The notes: a model not told the origin generated them from the sequence alone. Counted from the first letter of the stretch, positions 1 through 8,802 are shown. The stretch is 64,000 nt of DNA from Jannaschia formosa (GCF_003340555.1 NZ_QPLJ01000017.1:26548-90547); one strand, 5' to 3'. A program made the numbers and translations.

Positions 1-1089
1 AACTTCGACTGCGTCGCCTACGAATACTTCGCCGACGACCTCATCGGGCTCGAAGCCTTCGCCGCGGGCGAATACCTGTTCCGGGTGGAGTTCCGCTCCG
101 CCTCCTGGGCCGAGGGCTACGACTTCCCGGCCGCGCGCAACGGCTGGGTGCGGAAGATCGAGCTGCCCGACGGCCGCCCCGCCAACGCCCAGGGCATCTG
201 GCTCAACATGCGGCGGCCCGTCCTGCAGGACATCCGGGTGCGCCAGGCGCTGGAATACGCGTTCAACTTCGAATGGACGAACGAGACGCTGTTCTACGGG
301 GCCTATGCCCGCACCGACAGCTTCTTCGAGAACACGGCGATGCAGGCCGAGGGCGTCCCCGAGGGCGCCGAGCTCGCCCTGCTCGAGCCCTTCCGCGACC
401 AGCTTCCGCCCGAGCTCTTCACCGAGCCCCCGCATGTCCCCTATGCCGGGGCGCCGACGCTCCGCGACCGGGCGGCCCTGCGCGCCGCCGGGCAGCTTCT
501 CGACGCGGCCGGCTGGACGGTGGGCGAAGGGGGCATGCGCCGGAACGCGGCAGGCGAGCTTCTGACGCTGGAGCTGCCCGAGGACAGCCAGACCATGCAG
601 CGCGTGCTCGAACCCTTTGCCGAGAACGCCAAGGCCCTCGGCATCGACTTCCGGCTCGTCCGGGTCGATCCGACCACCCTGGCGGAGCGGCGGAGCCAGT
701 TCGACTTCGACCTCGCCGTCGGCGCCTGGAGCGTGAAGGTGACGCCGGGGGCAGAGCTTCGGGCCTTCTACGGCTCCGACGCCGCCGAGGCGGAGGGGTC
801 CAACAACCTCAGCGGCCTCGCCGATCCGGTGGTCGACGCGCTGGTCGAGGCCGTGGTCGAGGCCGAGAGCCGCGACGCGCTCGAGGTAGCCGCCCGCGCG
901 CTCGACCGCGTGCTGCGATCGAGGCACATCTGGGTGCCGAACTGGCATTCCGGCACGCACCGCATCGCCGTCTGGGACGTCTTCGGCATCCCCGAGACAC
1001 CCGCCCCCTACGACTTCCTGCGCAATGTCGAGTTCTGGTGGCTCGACCGGGACAAGCTGGCGGCGCTGCAGGCGCAAGGGGCGCTCTGA
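1..1089 (+). CDS. Family-5 extracellular solute-binding protein, C-terminal part (5' end outside window)
   Basis: The reading frame is open from base 1, so the true start lies upstream. The visible 362 residues look like the C-terminal two thirds of a periplasmic binding protein of the peptide/microcin (YejA-like) class: a WAEGYDFPAARNG stretch, the NMRRPVLQDIRVRQALEYAFNFEW motif typical of this family, and a C-terminal WYW-type end (FWWLDRDKL). Such proteins deliver oligopeptides or similar ligands to an ABC permease in the inner membrane. No permease follows; the next genes are a toxin-antitoxin pair, so the rest of this system, if present, is to the left. The family is fairly sure; the ligand is not known. 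Confidence 0.85.
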   Translation, partial: NFDCVAYEYFADDLIGLEAFAAGEYLFRVEFRSASWAEGYDFPAARNGWVRKIELPDGRPANAQGIWLNMRRPVLQDIRVRQALEYAFNFEWTNETLFYGAYARTDSFFENTAMQAEGVPEGAELALLEPFRDQLPPELFTEPPHVPYAGAPTLRDRAALRAAGQLLDAAGWTVGEGGMRRNAAGELLTLELPEDSQTMQRVLEPFAENAKALGIDFRLVRVDPTTLAERRSQFDFDLAVGAWSVKVTPGAELRAFYGSDAAEAEGSNNLSGLADPVVDALVEAVVEAESRDALEVAARALDRVLRSRHIWVPNWHSGTHRIAVWDVFGIPETPAPYDFLRNVEFWWLDRDKLAALQAQGAL

Positions 1090-1178
1090 AGGCGACCGCC
1101 GCCGCCTTCCGGCCTGCCGCTTCAGCGCGCGCGTCCCTGCCCCGCCGGACGCGGCGACCTTGACGGCAGCCTCGCGAC

Positions 1179-1218
1179 GTCCCATGTTGGACCCATAACC
1201 GTCCCATATGAGACCCAC
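1179..1218 (+). promoter_or_regulatory. Four 11-bp phased repeats before the antitoxin gene
   Basis: The heptamer G(T/A)CCCA(T/C) occurs at 1179, 1190, 1201 and 1212, exactly 11 bp apart, so all copies lie on nearly the same face of the helix. The last two overlap the first possible start codon (1208). Toxin-antitoxin operons of this type are usually autorepressed by the antitoxin; these repeats are the obvious candidate operator. A TTGACG at 1160 could be a -35 box. Confidence 0.5.
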
Positions 1219-1633
1219 CCCCATGCAGACCGTCGAAGCCATCCTCGACCTTCCCGGCGCGGCCTCGCCGCTCGCCCTTGTCGACCGGATCAACGACGGC
1301 CTGCCGCTCGCTGCCGTCGACGCCTTCGCCGCCCGCGCAGGGCTCGATCCCGCGCTCCGCTACCGCATCGTGCCCAAGGCCACGCTCGCCACCCGCCGCA
1401 AGCGCCACGAGCCGCTGTCACGCGAAGAAAGCGCCCGGCTCGCCCGGGGCGCCAAGATCCTCGCGCTGGCCGAGGCAGTCTGGGGCTCGCTCGACGAGGC
1501 CCGCGCCTTCCTCCACCGCCCCCACCCGATGCTGGAGGACAGGCGGCCCATCGACGTCACGCTCGACAACGAGTTCGGCGCCGATCTCGTCGAGGGCATC
1601 CTGCAGCGCCTGCGCTTCGGCTCCGCCGCCTGA
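1208..1633 (+). CDS. Xre/MbcA/ParS-type antitoxin (DUF2384)
   Basis: A 141-residue protein with an N-terminal helical region (residues about 5-65) and a C-terminal DUF2384-like part containing LARGAKILALAEAVWGSLDEARAFLHRPHPMLEDRRPIDV, the usual signature of antitoxins paired with RES toxins. It should bind and neutralise the RES protein encoded 8 bp downstream and repress the operon. The start could be ATG 1208 or ATG 1223; neither has a clear Shine-Dalgarno site, and the first lies inside the operator-like repeats, so 1223 is quite possible. Confidence 0.85.
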   Translation: MRPTPMQTVEAILDLPGAASPLALVDRINDGLPLAAVDAFAARAGLDPALRYRIVPKATLATRRKRHEPLSREESARLARGAKILALAEAVWGSLDEARAFLHRPHPMLEDRRPIDVTLDNEFGADLVEGILQRLRFGSAA

Positions 1634-1641
1634 CGGCGCCC

Positions 1642-2130
1642 GTGGCGAAAGCCCCGCAGCGGCTCGACCGCACGCTCGGCGCGTGGCGGATCGGCGACCC
1701 GGACGGGCTCTACCCGATCTACGACGCGACCGGCTCCACCATCGCGCCCGGGCGCTGGAACGACGCCGCCACGCCGGTGATCTACGCCGCAGAGCACTAC
1801 GCCACCGCGCTGCTGGAAAAGCTCGTCCACGGCTCCGGCCGGCTGCCGCCGAACCAGCACGCGGTGCGGATCACGATCCCGCCGGGCACGACCTACGAGA
1901 TCGTCACGAAGGACGCCCTGCCCGGCTGGGACGCGATGCCGCCCGGCCCTTCCGTCGATTTCGGCGCGGCCTGGGTGCGGGAAAAGCGCTCGGCCGTCCT
2001 GCTCGTCCCCTCCGTCGTCGCGCGGGAGGAGCGGAACGTCGTCATCAACCCCGCGCACCCGGACGCCACCCGCATCGAGCACGCGCTGCACGAGCCAGTC
2101 CATTGGGATCGAAGGCTGTTCGGCGGCTAG
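1642..2130 (+). CDS. RES-domain toxin
   Basis: A 162-residue protein starting at GTG, 8 bp after the antitoxin stop. It carries the RES-family elements in order: AWRIGD near the N-terminus, PGRWN, YAAEHYATALLE, and RSAVLLVPSVV, which supply the conserved Arg, Glu and Ser. Known RES toxins degrade NAD+ or ADP-ribosylate targets and cause growth arrest. The gene order antitoxin-toxin and full length argue for an intact module, probably serving plasmid maintenance. Confidence 0.88.
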   Translation: MAKAPQRLDRTLGAWRIGDPDGLYPIYDATGSTIAPGRWNDAATPVIYAAEHYATALLEKLVHGSGRLPPNQHAVRITIPPGTTYEIVTKDALPGWDAMPPGPSVDFGAAWVREKRSAVLLVPSVVAREERNVVINPAHPDATRIEHALHEPVHWDRRLFGG

Positions 2131-2321
2131 CCCTCGCCGGGGATCGGGCTCCCGTGCCCCCTGCCCTGCCGTTTCCCGGCCCGCGCCTCGACCGTCCAGA
2201 GAGGGGGACCGACGCCGATTCCCGCCGCGGGGCGGAGAGCGATTGCGCCCGTATCACTTTGATTGTTCAATGCCGGTCCGAGGCGGCCGGATCCACCGGC
2301 CGCGCAGAGGAGGAGACCGAC

Positions 2322-3335
2322 ATGTTCACGAAACGAGACTTCGCCGCGCTGGCCGTTGCCGCCGCCGCCGCGATCGGGATTGCCGGGGCCGCCGCGGCGC
2401 AGGCCCCGCAGTTCTTCCGGATCGGGACCGGGGGCACCTCGGGCACCTACTATCCGATCGGCGGCCTGATCGCGAATGCCATCTCCAACCCGCCGGGCTC
2501 GCGCCCCTGCGAGGAGGGCGGCTCCTGCGGGGTGCCGGGGCTGGTCGCCTCGGCGCTGTCGTCGAACGGCTCCGTCGCCAACGTCAACGCCATCGCCGGC
2601 GGCGCGCTGGAATCGGGCTTCAGCCAGTCGGACGTCGCCACCTGGGCGCAGACCGGCACCGGCATCTGGGAAGACCGCGAGGCGGTCGAAAGCCTGCGCG
2701 CCATCGCCAACCTCTACCCCGAATCCATCCACCTCGTCGCCTCGGCCGAGTCCGGCATCACCTCGGTCGCCGACCTCGCCGGCAAGCGCGTCTCGCTGGA
2801 CGAGCCGGGCTCGGGCACGCTGGTCGACGCGCGGATCATCCTGGAATCGGCGGGCCTGACCGAGGATGACGTCGAGGCGGAATACCTCAAGCCCCAGCAG
2901 GCCGGCGACCGGATGCGGGACGGCGCGCTCGATGCGTTCTTCTTCGTCGGCGGCTTCCCGGCAGGCGGCATCGCCGAGCTCGCCTCGCAGCACGACATCA
3001 CGATCGTGCCGATCTCGGGCGACGGCGCGCAGGGCATCATCGACGAGTACGGCTTCTTCGCGACCGACACGATCCCCGGCGGCACCTATGACGGCGTCGA
3101 GGAGGACGTGGAGACGATCTCGGTCGGCGCGCAGTGGATCACCTCGGCCGACCAGCCCGAGGAGCTGATCTACGAGATCACCAAGGCGCTGTGGAACGAC
3201 AACACCCGCAAGCTGCTCGACGGCGGCCACGCCAAGGGCGCGCAGATCACCGCCGACACGGCGCTGGACGGGATCGGCATCCCGCTGCACCCGGGGGCGG
3301 AGCGCTTCTACCGCGAGGCGGGGCTGATCGAGTGA
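2322..3335 (+). CDS. TAXI-type TRAP transporter solute-binding protein
   Basis: A 337-residue exported protein. It has a signal peptide (FAALAVAAAAAIGIAGAAAAQA) followed by FRIGTGGTSGTYYPIGGLIANAIS, the diagnostic TAXI-TRAP motif, and PGSGTLVDARIILESAGL in the middle. It captures a carboxylated ligand in the periplasm for the fused permease encoded 78 bp downstream. The start at ATG 2322 is chosen because of the purine-rich AGAGGAGGAGA site just upstream and because the signal peptide begins there; the frame is open much further upstream but that part is not protein-like. The ligand is unknown; glutamate or similar acids are typical. Confidence 0.92.
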   Translation: MFTKRDFAALAVAAAAAIGIAGAAAAQAPQFFRIGTGGTSGTYYPIGGLIANAISNPPGSRPCEEGGSCGVPGLVASALSSNGSVANVNAIAGGALESGFSQSDVATWAQTGTGIWEDREAVESLRAIANLYPESIHLVASAESGITSVADLAGKRVSLDEPGSGTLVDARIILESAGLTEDDVEAEYLKPQQAGDRMRDGALDAFFFVGGFPAGGIAELASQHDITIVPISGDGAQGIIDEYGFFATDTIPGGTYDGVEEDVETISVGAQWITSADQPEELIYEITKALWNDNTRKLLDGGHAKGAQITADTALDGIGIPLHPGAERFYREAGLIE

Positions 3336-3365
3336 TCGGCCAGCGCCCTATCGCCTGACCATGAG

Positions 3366-3391
3366 GGGGCCGGCCCGTCGGGGCCGGCCCC
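3366..3391 (+). terminator. GC hairpin between TRAP binding protein and permease genes
   Basis: An 11-bp perfect stem (GGGGCCGGCCC with its complement) and a GTCG loop sit between the two genes of the transporter, without a strong U-tract. Such hairpins usually stabilise the upstream mRNA or partly terminate, giving more binding protein than permease. Confidence 0.6.
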
Positions 3392-3413
3392 ACCTTTCTG
3401 AAGGGAGAGACCG

Positions 3414-5540
3414 ATGGCCGAAGATCGAGACGCCGCCGCGAAGCGCCAGGCCGCGGGCCTCGCCCATGACGACGTGGCCGTGCGCGCGGACGCGGCCACC
3501 GGGCCGACCGCCGAACAGCTCCGCGAGATCGAGGAGCGCTTCGACAGCGAGGTCCGCTTCCGCCCGCTCTCGAAGCCGCTGACCATCGCCACGACCGTCG
3601 CGCTCTTCGTGCTGGCGGTCTACCACACCTACACGGCGGGCTTCGGCATCCCGCGGGCCACCAACCACATGGGCCTGCACCTCGCCTTCACGCTGGCGCT
3701 GATCTTCCTCAGCTTCGCGGCCTGGGGCCGCGGCGGCGTCCGCTCCGGCCCGCTCGCCCCGCTGGGCCTGCCCGCGCTGGACTGGGTGCTCGCCATCGCC
3801 GGGGCCGTGACGGCCTACTACGTCGCCTGGGTCTTCGACGACCTCGCCTTCCGCGTCGGCGCGCCCAGCCTGACCGACCTCGTCATGGGCACGGTGCTGA
3901 TCGTGCTGCTGATGGAGGCGACGCGGCGCGCGATGGGCTGGCCGCTGCCGGTCATCGCCATCGGCTTCATGGCCTATGCCTATTTCGGCCAGTCGATGCC
4001 CGGGGTCCTCCAGCATCCCGGCGCATCCTGGCCCAACATCGTCAACCACCTCTACCTGACCAGCCAGGGCATCTACGGCACCGCGCTGATCGTGATCTCG
4101 ACCTATGTCTTCCACTTCGTGCTGTTCGGGGTGCTCGCGACCAAGATCGGCCTCGGCCAGCTCTTCATCGACCTCGCCTCCGCGGCGGCGGGCCGCTTCG
4201 CGGGCGGGCCGGCCAAGGTGTCGGTGCTGTCCTCGGCGATGCTCGGCTCGATCAGCGGCTCGTCCATCGCCAACACGGTGACGACCGGCTCGCTGACGAT
4301 CCCGGCGATGATGCGCGTCGGCTATCCGCGCCACTTCGCCGCCGCGGTCGAGGCCGCCTCCTCCACCGGGGGCCAGATCACCCCGCCGGTGATGGGCGCC
4401 GTGGCCTTCCTGATGATCGAGTATCTCGGCGTCCCGCTGACCACCATCCTGACGGCGGCGCTGGTCCCGGCCTTCATGCATTTCTTCGGCGTGATCGTGC
4501 AGGTCCACCTGGAGGCCAAGCGCCGCGGCCTGCGCGGCCTGTCGAAGGACGAACTGCCGGTGGTCGCCGCCGTTCTGGCCCGCGACTGGCTGACCATCGT
4601 GCCGCTGATCGTGCTGGTCTCGATCCTGCTTTCGGGCCGCACGCCCTACAATGCGGCCTTCTGGGGCATCCTCGCCTGCGTCGCCGTGGGCCTGGGCCAG
4701 AGCGTGCTGGCGCGGCTGGGCTGGCTCAACCCGTCCTGCCGCCTGACGCTGAAGGACATGGGCGAGGCCTTCGTGACCGGCGCGCGCTATTCGCTGTCGG
4801 TGACGGCGGCGGCGGCGCTGGTGGGCGTCATCATCGGCGTCGTCACGCTGACCGGCGTCGGGTTCAAGATCGTCTACCTCGTCACCCAGACGGCGGCGGG
4901 CTGGGCCGAGACGCTCGCGCCCTACATCCCCTTCCTCGACGGCACGGCGGGGCTGACGCTACTGCTGACGCTCATCATGACGGCGGTGGTCTGCGTGCTG
5001 ATGGGCTGCGGCATCCCGACGACGGCCAACTACCTTATCATGATCGCCATCGCCGCGCCGATCCTGGGCGCGCTCGGGGTGCAGCCGATCGTGGCGCATT
5101 TCTTCGTGTTCTACTACGGCGTCCTAGCCGACATCACGCCACCCGTGGCGCTGGCCGCCTATGCCGCGGCGGGGATCGCGGGGGCCAACGCCTTCAAGGC
5201 GGGCAACACCGCCTTCCGGCTGGGCATGGGCAAGGTGCTGGTGCCCTTCGTCTTCGTCTTCAGCCCCTCGATGCTGATCGTGGTGGAGGGCTTCACCTGG
5301 AGCGAGTTCTGGCTCGCCACGCTGGGTGCCATGGCCGGCATCTGGGTGCTGTCGGCGGCCTTCTCGGACTGGCTCTTCGGCCCGCTCTACGCGCTGGAAC
5401 GCGCGGCGCTGGCGGTGGCGGCGATCCTGCTCGTGGCACCCCACCCGATCCCGACGGCGATCGGCGTCCTGCTCGTCGCCCCCATCGCGCTCCGGCAACT
5501 GATGGGCTGGGGCCGCCGCACGGCGCCGGCGCGGGACTGA
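3414..5540 (+). CDS. TRAP transporter fused permease (4TM+12TM, TAXI type)
   Basis: A 708-residue inner-membrane protein. Residues 1-55 are polar and cytoplasmic; hydrophobic helices start at about 57 and cover the DctQ-like small subunit and then the DctM-like large subunit, with the characteristic SVLSSAMLGSISGSSIANTVTTGSLTIPAMMR and STGGQITPPVMGAVAFLMIEYL motifs and a second GCGIPTTANYLIMIAIAAPIL plus ADITPPVALAAYAAAGIAGANAFKAG repeat. It works with the binding protein encoded upstream and is driven by an ion gradient. Full length, good Shine-Dalgarno (AAGGGAGAG) before ATG 3414. Confidence 0.93.
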   Translation: MAEDRDAAAKRQAAGLAHDDVAVRADAATGPTAEQLREIEERFDSEVRFRPLSKPLTIATTVALFVLAVYHTYTAGFGIPRATNHMGLHLAFTLALIFLSFAAWGRGGVRSGPLAPLGLPALDWVLAIAGAVTAYYVAWVFDDLAFRVGAPSLTDLVMGTVLIVLLMEATRRAMGWPLPVIAIGFMAYAYFGQSMPGVLQHPGASWPNIVNHLYLTSQGIYGTALIVISTYVFHFVLFGVLATKIGLGQLFIDLASAAAGRFAGGPAKVSVLSSAMLGSISGSSIANTVTTGSLTIPAMMRVGYPRHFAAAVEAASSTGGQITPPVMGAVAFLMIEYLGVPLTTILTAALVPAFMHFFGVIVQVHLEAKRRGLRGLSKDELPVVAAVLARDWLTIVPLIVLVSILLSGRTPYNAAFWGILACVAVGLGQSVLARLGWLNPSCRLTLKDMGEAFVTGARYSLSVTAAAALVGVIIGVVTLTGVGFKIVYLVTQTAAGWAETLAPYIPFLDGTAGLTLLLTLIMTAVVCVLMGCGIPTTANYLIMIAIAAPILGALGVQPIVAHFFVFYYGVLADITPPVALAAYAAAGIAGANAFKAGNTAFRLGMGKVLVPFVFVFSPSMLIVVEGFTWSEFWLATLGAMAGIWVLSAAFSDWLFGPLYALERAALAVAAILLVAPHPIPTAIGVLLVAPIALRQLMGWGRRTAPARD

Positions 5541-5599
5541 CGCTCGGGGGGTGCCGTCCCCCCTCGTCTTGCCAGACCTGAACGGGGCGCATAATCTGC

Positions 5600-5626
5600 A
5601 TGCAGTGCATGCAGTGCATGCAGTGC
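5600..5626 (+). repeat. Three tandem copies of ATGCAGTGC
   Basis: The 9-mer ATGCAGTGC is repeated three times without interruption at 5600, 5609 and 5618, ending 23 bp before the antitoxin start. Each unit contains TGCA palindromes. It may be an operator for the ribbon-helix-helix antitoxin or a simple slippage repeat. Confidence 0.7.
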
Positions 5627-5649
5627 CTGACGCCGCGAAGGGACGCCCA

Positions 5650-5886
5650 ATGGGAATGCTCCAGGTCCGAAATTTCGACGACGCGCTGATCGCGCGGCTG
5701 AAGGCGCGCGCGGCACGGCACGGCCGGTCCGCCGAGGCCGAGCATCGCGAGATCCTGCGGCAGGTGCTCTCGGCCGAGGCGGAGCCGGGCTTCGCCGACC
5801 TCGCCGCCCGCCTGCGCGAGATGACCGCCGGGCGCGACGGCACCCCATCCGAGACGCTCCTGCGCGAGGGCCGGGACGCGCGGTGA
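5650..5886 (+). CDS. FitA/VapB-type ribbon-helix-helix antitoxin
   Basis: A 78-residue protein. Residues 1-45 (MGMLQVRNFDDALIARLKARAARHGRSAEAEHREILRQ) form the Arc/MetJ-like ribbon-helix-helix typical of FitA antitoxins, and the C-terminal half should wrap the PIN toxin. The frame is open upstream to 5551 but that part only translates the 9-bp repeats, so ATG 5650 (or 5656) is preferred. The stop overlaps the GTG of the toxin gene by 4 bp, so the two are translationally coupled. Confidence 0.85.
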   Translation: MGMLQVRNFDDALIARLKARAARHGRSAEAEHREILRQVLSAEAEPGFADLAARLREMTAGRDGTPSETLLREGRDAR

Positions 5887-6338
5887 GCGCGGCAGTGGGC
5901 CTGTCCGATCCGACGCGCGGCGCGGTGGTGGACGCCTCGGTCGCGGTGAAATGGGTCGTGCAGGAGGAGGGGTCGGACGAAGCGGCCCGCCTGCTCGACG
6001 GCCGGCCGCTGGCGGCGCCCGAACTGATCCTGCCGGACTGCGCCGAGATCCTCTGGAAGAAGGCCATGCGGGGGGAGATCACGGGCGACGAGGCCGCGCT
6101 CGCCGCCGCCCTGCTCGCCCGGATGGAGGCGGAGATCGTCGGCCACCGGGCCCTCCTGCCCTCCGCGCTGGCCCTCTCGCTGGAACTGGGTCAGCCTGTC
6201 CGTGACTGCGCCTATCTCGCGCTCGCGGTGGACCGCGACCTGCCGATGGTCACTGCCGACCGGCGCCTTGTCCGCGCGGTCTCGGAGCATGGACGATATG
6301 CCCGGCACGTGATCGCCCTCGCGGAGGTGGCGGGGTAG
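5883..6338 (+). CDS. VapC/FitB-type PIN-domain toxin
   Basis: A 151-residue PIN-domain ribonuclease. The acidic metal site is intact: Asp17 in VVDASVAVKW, Glu55 in CAEILWKK, an Asp in RDCAYLALA near residue 107 and one in TADRRLVRA near 125. It starts at a GTG that overlaps the antitoxin stop (GTGA). Known relatives cut tRNA or rRNA when freed from the antitoxin. Its position between a transporter and the partition genes fits a plasmid-stabilising role. Confidence 0.88.
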   Translation: MSAAVGLSDPTRGAVVDASVAVKWVVQEEGSDEAARLLDGRPLAAPELILPDCAEILWKKAMRGEITGDEAALAAALLARMEAEIVGHRALLPSALALSLELGQPVRDCAYLALAVDRDLPMVTADRRLVRAVSEHGRYARHVIALAEVAG

Positions 6339-6377
6339 GTCCCCCTGCCCTTCCCCACAACTCCACCCGCGATCCCG

Positions 6378-6423
6378 GTTACCCGCGGGTAACAGTCTGC
6401 AAGCCCCGTTACCCGCGGGTAAC
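6378..6423. promoter_or_regulatory. parS: Two identical parS-like palindromes
   Basis: The perfect 16-bp palindrome GTTACCCGCGGGTAAC occurs at 6378-6393 and again at 6408-6423, 30 bp apart, just after the parB stop. It fits the GTT-N4-GC-N4-AAC form known for parS sites of alphaproteobacterial plasmids. It is the probable loading site of the ParB encoded next to it. Confidence 0.8.
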
Positions 6424-6427
6424 CGCG

Positions 6428-7495
6428 CTACAGCCGCCGGATGCGCGCCGTGTTCCCGATCTCCGCCTCGAAGGCGCGGATCGCCCGCTCCAGACGGTCG
6501 CGCGGAACCTCGGAATAGTCCGTCGTGCCGACGATCCGGCACTCCCGCCCCCGCGCCGTCACCTTGGTCGCGCCGACGTGAAGCTCCAGCTTCGGGCTCG
6601 GCGCCGGCGCGGGACCTTCCTTCGGCGCGGGCTTCGCACTCTCCAGGAACTCGGTCAGGATACGCGTCTGCGCCTCGGCATCGGCGGCCTCAGCAAGCCG
6701 CGCGCGCAGTGCCTCGACCGCGTCGGGCCTGCGCAGGGCACGGGACACCTCGACGCCAAGGTTGCGTGCCACGGCCTTGGGGAACTTGAGGTCCTCGCCC
6801 AGCACCGACAGTAGGAACACGAAGGACCGGATGTAGCTGCGCTTGGTCTTGTGCAGCGCCCCGTAGAGACGGCCGACCATCGCGTCGGGGTCGATCTCGT
6901 CCACGCCCTCGTCGAGGGCGGCGGCGATGGCGACCTGCGCCATCTCGGCGAAGGTCAGGTCCTCGCGGACCACGTTCTCCTCGACCATGTCGATGTAGCG
7001 GGCCAGCCGGTCGCGCGGATCGGCGGCGACGCGGGCGGTGACGGTGGAGAAGCGCGCCTCGCCCGTCTCGGCGAAAAGCTGGCTCAGCGCGGTCAGCCTC
7101 CGCCAGCCCTTGAGCAGCTGATAGCCGTCGCCCTCGGCCCAGACCTCGATCGGCTCGCGCTGGCCACGCGCGCGGATCGAGGCCTTCAGCTCCTCCATCT
7201 CGTCGGACTGCGCGACGGCCTCCAGCTCCAGCCGGTCGCGGGGCAGGGCGTCGGTGCGGATGCGGTCGAGCGGCAGATCCGACAGCACCCGGCCCTCGGC
7301 GGCCGCGGCCCGGAAGGCCTTGGCGTCCTCGGCATTGCGGCGGCGCTGCTCGATCTTGGCCTCGGTCGCCTCGGCCAGGTTCTCGGCGGTCTCGCGCACG
7401 GCAGCGCCCATGGGGCCCGGCCGGCGGTCGCGCGGGCGGGCGGGCGCCTCGTCAGGGGTGAGCGGCGAGAAGCCGAACTTGTTGCGGTCGGTCAA
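6428..7495 (-). CDS. parB: ParB-like plasmid partition protein
   Basis: A 355-residue centromere-binding protein. The N-terminal ParB/Sulfiredoxin-like domain (about residues 70-150) contains MEELKASIRARGQREPIEVW, GYQLLKGWRRLTALSQL and RYIDMVEENVVREDLTFAEMAQ; a helix-turn-helix region follows, and a Pro/Ala linker leads to the C-terminal dimerisation part. The start is a TTG at 7495: it overlaps the parA stop as TTGA and has GGAGG six bases before it, so parA and parB are translationally coupled. The nearest ATG lies much further in, at MGAAVRE. Confidence 0.9.
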   Translation of the reverse strand: MTDRNKFGFSPLTPDEAPARPRDRRPGPMGAAVRETAENLAEATEAKIEQRRRNAEDAKAFRAAAAEGRVLSDLPLDRIRTDALPRDRLELEAVAQSDEMEELKASIRARGQREPIEVWAEGDGYQLLKGWRRLTALSQLFAETGEARFSTVTARVAADPRDRLARYIDMVEENVVREDLTFAEMAQVAIAAALDEGVDEIDPDAMVGRLYGALHKTKRSYIRSFVFLLSVLGEDLKFPKAVARNLGVEVSRALRRPDAVEALRARLAEAADAEAQTRILTEFLESAKPAPKEGPAPAPSPKLELHVGATKVTARGRECRIVGTTDYSEVPRDRLERAIRAFEAEIGNTARIRRL

Positions 7496-8802
7496 GATGC
7501 ACCTCCGGTCTGCGAATCGGCCTGGTCCCAGGCATCCAGCACCGTAGCCTTGAACTCGGCATAGGCCCTGTCGAAACTTTGCCGCGCGCGCTTCCAGGTC
7601 TCGCGCGTCATCTGGCGGTAATCCTGCTCGTAGACCGACATCTGGAAGCGGCCCGACTGCTCGACCGCGCGGGTCATTTCGATCGGGTGGGTGCACATGT
7701 CAGCGCCGAAGACGTTGGCGAACGCATCCTGCATCGCCTGGTGCAGCGGGTTGCCCGACTCGAACCGCGTCATCAGCAGGCGGACGTCCCGGAAGGTCTT
7801 GGGCAGGTGCAGCCCCGCCTCCTCGGCGAGCCCCGCGAACCCTTCGGAGATGTCGGCCATCGCGTCGCCGAGCTGCCCCAGATAGGAGGTGGTCGAGTCG
7901 TATTCCCAGTAGCCCGGCCCCGAGGGCACGTAGAGGATGTCGCAGGCGAAGGCGGCGTTGAGCGACTGGTAGCCGATGGCTGGCGGGCAGTCGAAGACGA
8001 TCAGGTCGTACTGATCGTCCGGCAGCTCCGCGAGGTAGCGATCGACGCAGCCGAAGAAGGTCCAGGCCTTGTGCAGCGCGCGGTACTGGGCCGAGGCGAA
8101 CTCCACGAAGGCGGCGTTGGCGCAGGAGGGGATGATGTCGATCGTCGGCCAGCAGGTCGACTGGATGAAGTCGCCCGTCCGCTGCGCGCCGATCGACTGC
8201 ACGTCCTCGGGCAGCTCGTCCGACGAGGGATGCGGGCAGTCGTCGGGGTCGTCGTAGGTGGCGGTGATGCGGTCGGCCTCGCGGCAGAGGTCGCGGCACA
8301 TGATGCCCCAGACCGTCTCCCATTCCCTGACCTCTACGAGGCCCATGGAATGGGTCAGCGTCGCCTGCGGATCGAAGTCGATGCAGAGCACGCGGTAGCC
8401 GTCGAGCGCGGCGGCATGGGCGAGATGCTGGGCAACCACGGTCTTGCCGACGCCGCCCTTGAAGTTCGACACGGCGACGCGCATCGCCCGGCCCTTCGGG
8501 CGCCGGGGCAGGAGCGTCTTGCCACGGAAGCGCAGGCGGCGGCGCAGCTCGTTGATCTCGGCCAGGGTGAACCAGCGCTGGCGCCCCTCCTCCTCGACGG
8601 TGCCCTGGGGCAGGGAGGGGTCGTCGGCCAGCTTCTTGCGCAGCGTGTCGGCGGGGATGTCGAACATGAACTGGCTGATCTCCCAGATGGAGAAGGGGCG
8701 CAGCGTCTTGACCTCGCCCGGCGAGAAGGTCGCGCGGCGCACGGCGGCCTGCTGCGACAGGCTGCGCTCGTTCATCTTCAGCAGATCGCGGTGGTCGCGC
8801 AT
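7492..8802 (-). CDS. parA: ParA-like partition ATPase
   Basis: A 436-residue ATPase that positions ParB-parS complexes on the nucleoid. An N-terminal MerR-like DNA-binding region (FSIWEISQFMFDIPADTLRKKL; RQRWFTLAEINELRRRL) is followed by the deviant Walker A box SNFKGGVGKTVVAQ near residue 110, the A' motif CIDFDPQATLT and Walker B LIVFDCPPAIGYQSLNA. The length and the N-terminal domain are those of type Ia plasmid ParA proteins, which also autoregulate. ATG 8802 follows a GAGAGGGG site; the longer open frame upstream overlaps the iterons and is not protein-like. Confidence 0.93.
   Translation of the reverse strand: MRDHRDLLKMNERSLSQQAAVRRATFSPGEVKTLRPFSIWEISQFMFDIPADTLRKKLADDPSLPQGTVEEEGRQRWFTLAEINELRRRLRFRGKTLLPRRPKGRAMRVAVSNFKGGVGKTVVAQHLAHAAALDGYRVLCIDFDPQATLTHSMGLVEVREWETVWGIMCRDLCREADRITATYDDPDDCPHPSSDELPEDVQSIGAQRTGDFIQSTCWPTIDIIPSCANAAFVEFASAQYRALHKAWTFFGCVDRYLAELPDDQYDLIVFDCPPAIGYQSLNAAFACDILYVPSGPGYWEYDSTTSYLGQLGDAMADISEGFAGLAEEAGLHLPKTFRDVRLLMTRFESGNPLHQAMQDAFANVFGADMCTHPIEMTRAVEQSGRFQMSVYEQDYRQMTRETWKRARQSFDRAYAEFKATVLDAWDQADSQTGGAS

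Noticed and set aside
2259-2275. TTGATTGTTCAA as an FNR box before the TRAP operon
   Set aside because: The half-sites are too close (two bases instead of four), so it does not fit the consensus.
3348-4508. Long minus-strand frame opposite the TRAP permease
   Set aside because: Its product is rich in Arg, His, Gly and Asp, has no known domain and mirrors the codon pattern of the real gene on the plus strand.
5600-5626. CRISPR or minisatellite array
   Set aside because: Only three 9-bp units without spacers; no cas genes in the window.
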